Positions 63,092 through 64,000 of a DNA stretch of 64,000 nt are shown here, piece after piece. The first letter of the stretch is position 1, and every line of letters starts with the position of its first letter. The translations under genes and the position numbers were made by a program. Source of the stretch: JABFSS01 sp964497975 (GTDB lineage Bacteria > Patescibacteriota > Gracilibacteria > Peribacterales > Peribacteraceae). The notes under the pieces are model-generated. The model was not told the DNA's origin, made no database searches, and was given only the letters and a program-made list of their open reading frames with translations. The DNA lies in assembly GCA_964497975.1 (NCBI GenBank), contig CAZCFO010000001.1, forward strand, positions 310,001 through 374,000, given 5' to 3'.

Positions 63092-64000
63092 ATGAAGACT
63101 GTGAGGATCTGCATCGTCGGCCTGGGGTACGTGGGACTGCCGCTCGCACACGCGTTCGCGAAGGCGGGACACGACGTGCTCGGGTACGACATCTCCGTGC
63201 CGCGCGTGACGGAACTGAAGAACGGACACGATCGGACGTTGGAACTGACGGATGAGCAGATGCGGGCCGTGAAGATGACCTTCACGACGGACCCCGCGAT
63301 GATGGAAGACCGCGAAGTGATCATCCTGGCGATCCCCACGCCGGTGGACGAGAAGAACAACCCGGATCTGACGCCGGTGGAGAAAGCGACGGAGACGGTC
63401 GGCAGGCATCTGAGGAAAGGCATGATCGTCGTGTACGAATCGACCGTGTATCCCGGCGTGACCGAAGAAACCTGCGGGCCGATCCTCGAGAAGCAGTCGG
63501 GATTGAAGAGTGGGAAGGATTTCACGCTCGGTTACTCGCCGGAACGCATCAACCCCGGGGACAAGCTGCACACGGTCGACAAGATCGTGAAGATCGTCGC
63601 GGGGCAGGATGAGCGGACCGCCGACATCCTCTGCGAACTGTACGGATCGATCGTCACCGCCGGCATCCACCGCGCGCCGTCGATCAAAGTGGCGGAAATG
63701 GCGAAAGCGATCGAGAATGCACAGCGGGATCTGAACATCGCGTACGTGAACGAGATCGCCATGCTTTGCAACCGCATCGGCATCCCGACCAAGGCCGTGC
63801 TGGATGCCGCGGGCACCAAGTGGAACTTTTTGAAGTTCCAGCCGGGCCTCGTGGGCGGGCACTGCATCGGCGTCGATCCCTATTACCTGGTGGAGAAGGC
63901 GAAGCGCCTGGGCATGCAGACACACGTGATCAACGCCGGGCGTGCGATCAATGACGGCGTGGCGGCGTATGTCGTCGAGCGCGTGTCGGTGATGCTGCCC
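63092..64000 (+). CDS. UDP-N-acetyl-hexosamine 6-dehydrogenase-like, 3' end outside window
   Basis: Nucleotide-sugar dehydrogenase, first 303 residues present. CIVGLGYVGLPLAHAFAKAG, ILAIPTPVDEKNNPDL, YESTVYPGVTE and the catalytic GGHCIGVDPYY place it in the WbpA/WecC group, which oxidises UDP-GlcNAc or UDP-ManNAc to the uronate. That differs from the UDP-glucose dehydrogenase at 43782. TACGCT lies 9 bases before the ATG. UDP-ManNAc could come from the wecB-like gene. Confidence 0.88.
   Translation, partial: MKTVRICIVGLGYVGLPLAHAFAKAGHDVLGYDISVPRVTELKNGHDRTLELTDEQMRAVKMTFTTDPAMMEDREVIILAIPTPVDEKNNPDLTPVEKATETVGRHLRKGMIVVYESTVYPGVTEETCGPILEKQSGLKSGKDFTLGYSPERINPGDKLHTVDKIVKIVAGQDERTADILCELYGSIVTAGIHRAPSIKVAEMAKAIENAQRDLNIAYVNEIAMLCNRIGIPTKAVLDAAGTKWNFLKFQPGLVGGHCIGVDPYYLVEKAKRLGMQTHVINAGRAINDGVAAYVVERVSVMLP

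Noticed and set aside
1..64000. UGA recoded as glycine as in some CPR groups
   Set aside because: Many recognisable proteins end naturally at TGA (nth, ahcY, infC, gmd) and prfB is present with its frameshift.

Overview
The window reads as a GC-rich (about 60% by eye), compact bacterial chromosome segment. My best guess is a Patescibacteria/CPR genome, perhaps Peregrinibacteria/Peribacteria-like. The guess rests on short intergenic gaps, many lineage-restricted hypothetical proteins, a histone-like mini-protein, a fused 2-oxoacid:ferredoxin oxidoreductase, ADP-forming acyl-CoA synthetase and a large sugar-nucleotide/glycosyltransferase load. It is not proven, because no rRNA is present. TGA is a normal stop: many genes end in it, and RF2 is present with its programmed frameshift site.

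Layout. 1-13.6 kb is housekeeping: a DipZ-like thiol exporter, endonuclease III, a DnaQ-like exonuclease, peptide deformylase, an ECF sigma factor, GatB, EF-P, an ECF sigma/FecR-type anti-sigma pair and a eukaryote-like GMP synthase. 13.6-19.8 kb holds envelope polysaccharide genes (O-antigen ligase-like, WecB-like, WecG/TagA), phosphoglycerate mutase and a DsbA-like lipoprotein. 20-25.4 kb has trmD and a 2-oxoacid:ferredoxin oxidoreductase with a flavodoxin. 25.5-32.8 kb is two giant tandem paralogues of unknown function, followed by ADP-forming acyl-CoA synthetase, which could turn acyl-CoA into acid plus ATP. 35-46 kb is a second sugar region: two GT2-GtrA fusions, GT-C enzymes, epimerases, Ugd, and a four-helix-bundle (S23/IVP-like) gene. 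46-53 kb carries a PfkB kinase, AhcY, several unknowns, PolX, tRNA-Ser(CGA) and the histone-like gene. 53.9-63 kb carries prfB, PilN/PilO-like genes, infC-rpmI-rplT, a NIF3-like gene, gmd, a GT-C enzyme and a second nucleotide-sugar dehydrogenase cut by the window edge.

Four themes cut across the genes. (1) Most first genes have a -10-like hexamer (TAnnnT) ending 6-9 bases before the start codon and no Shine-Dalgarno, which points to leaderless transcription. A few tiny genes and some downstream operon genes use strong Shine-Dalgarno sites instead. (2) About twenty elements made of 4-5 near-identical 7-, 8- or 9-base words, mostly followed by a short loop and the complementary word array, occupy intergenic gaps and even lie in frame inside genes. 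One of them carries the S23/IVP-like gene between its two arms. I regard this as the best candidate for an undescribed mobile or regulatory system. (3) REP-like hairpin units keep their ends while the hairpin arms vary, and three of them sit beside a broken second copy of the neighbouring gene's start or stop end. (4) REP units also lie in frame inside trmD and the acyl-CoA synthetase gene.
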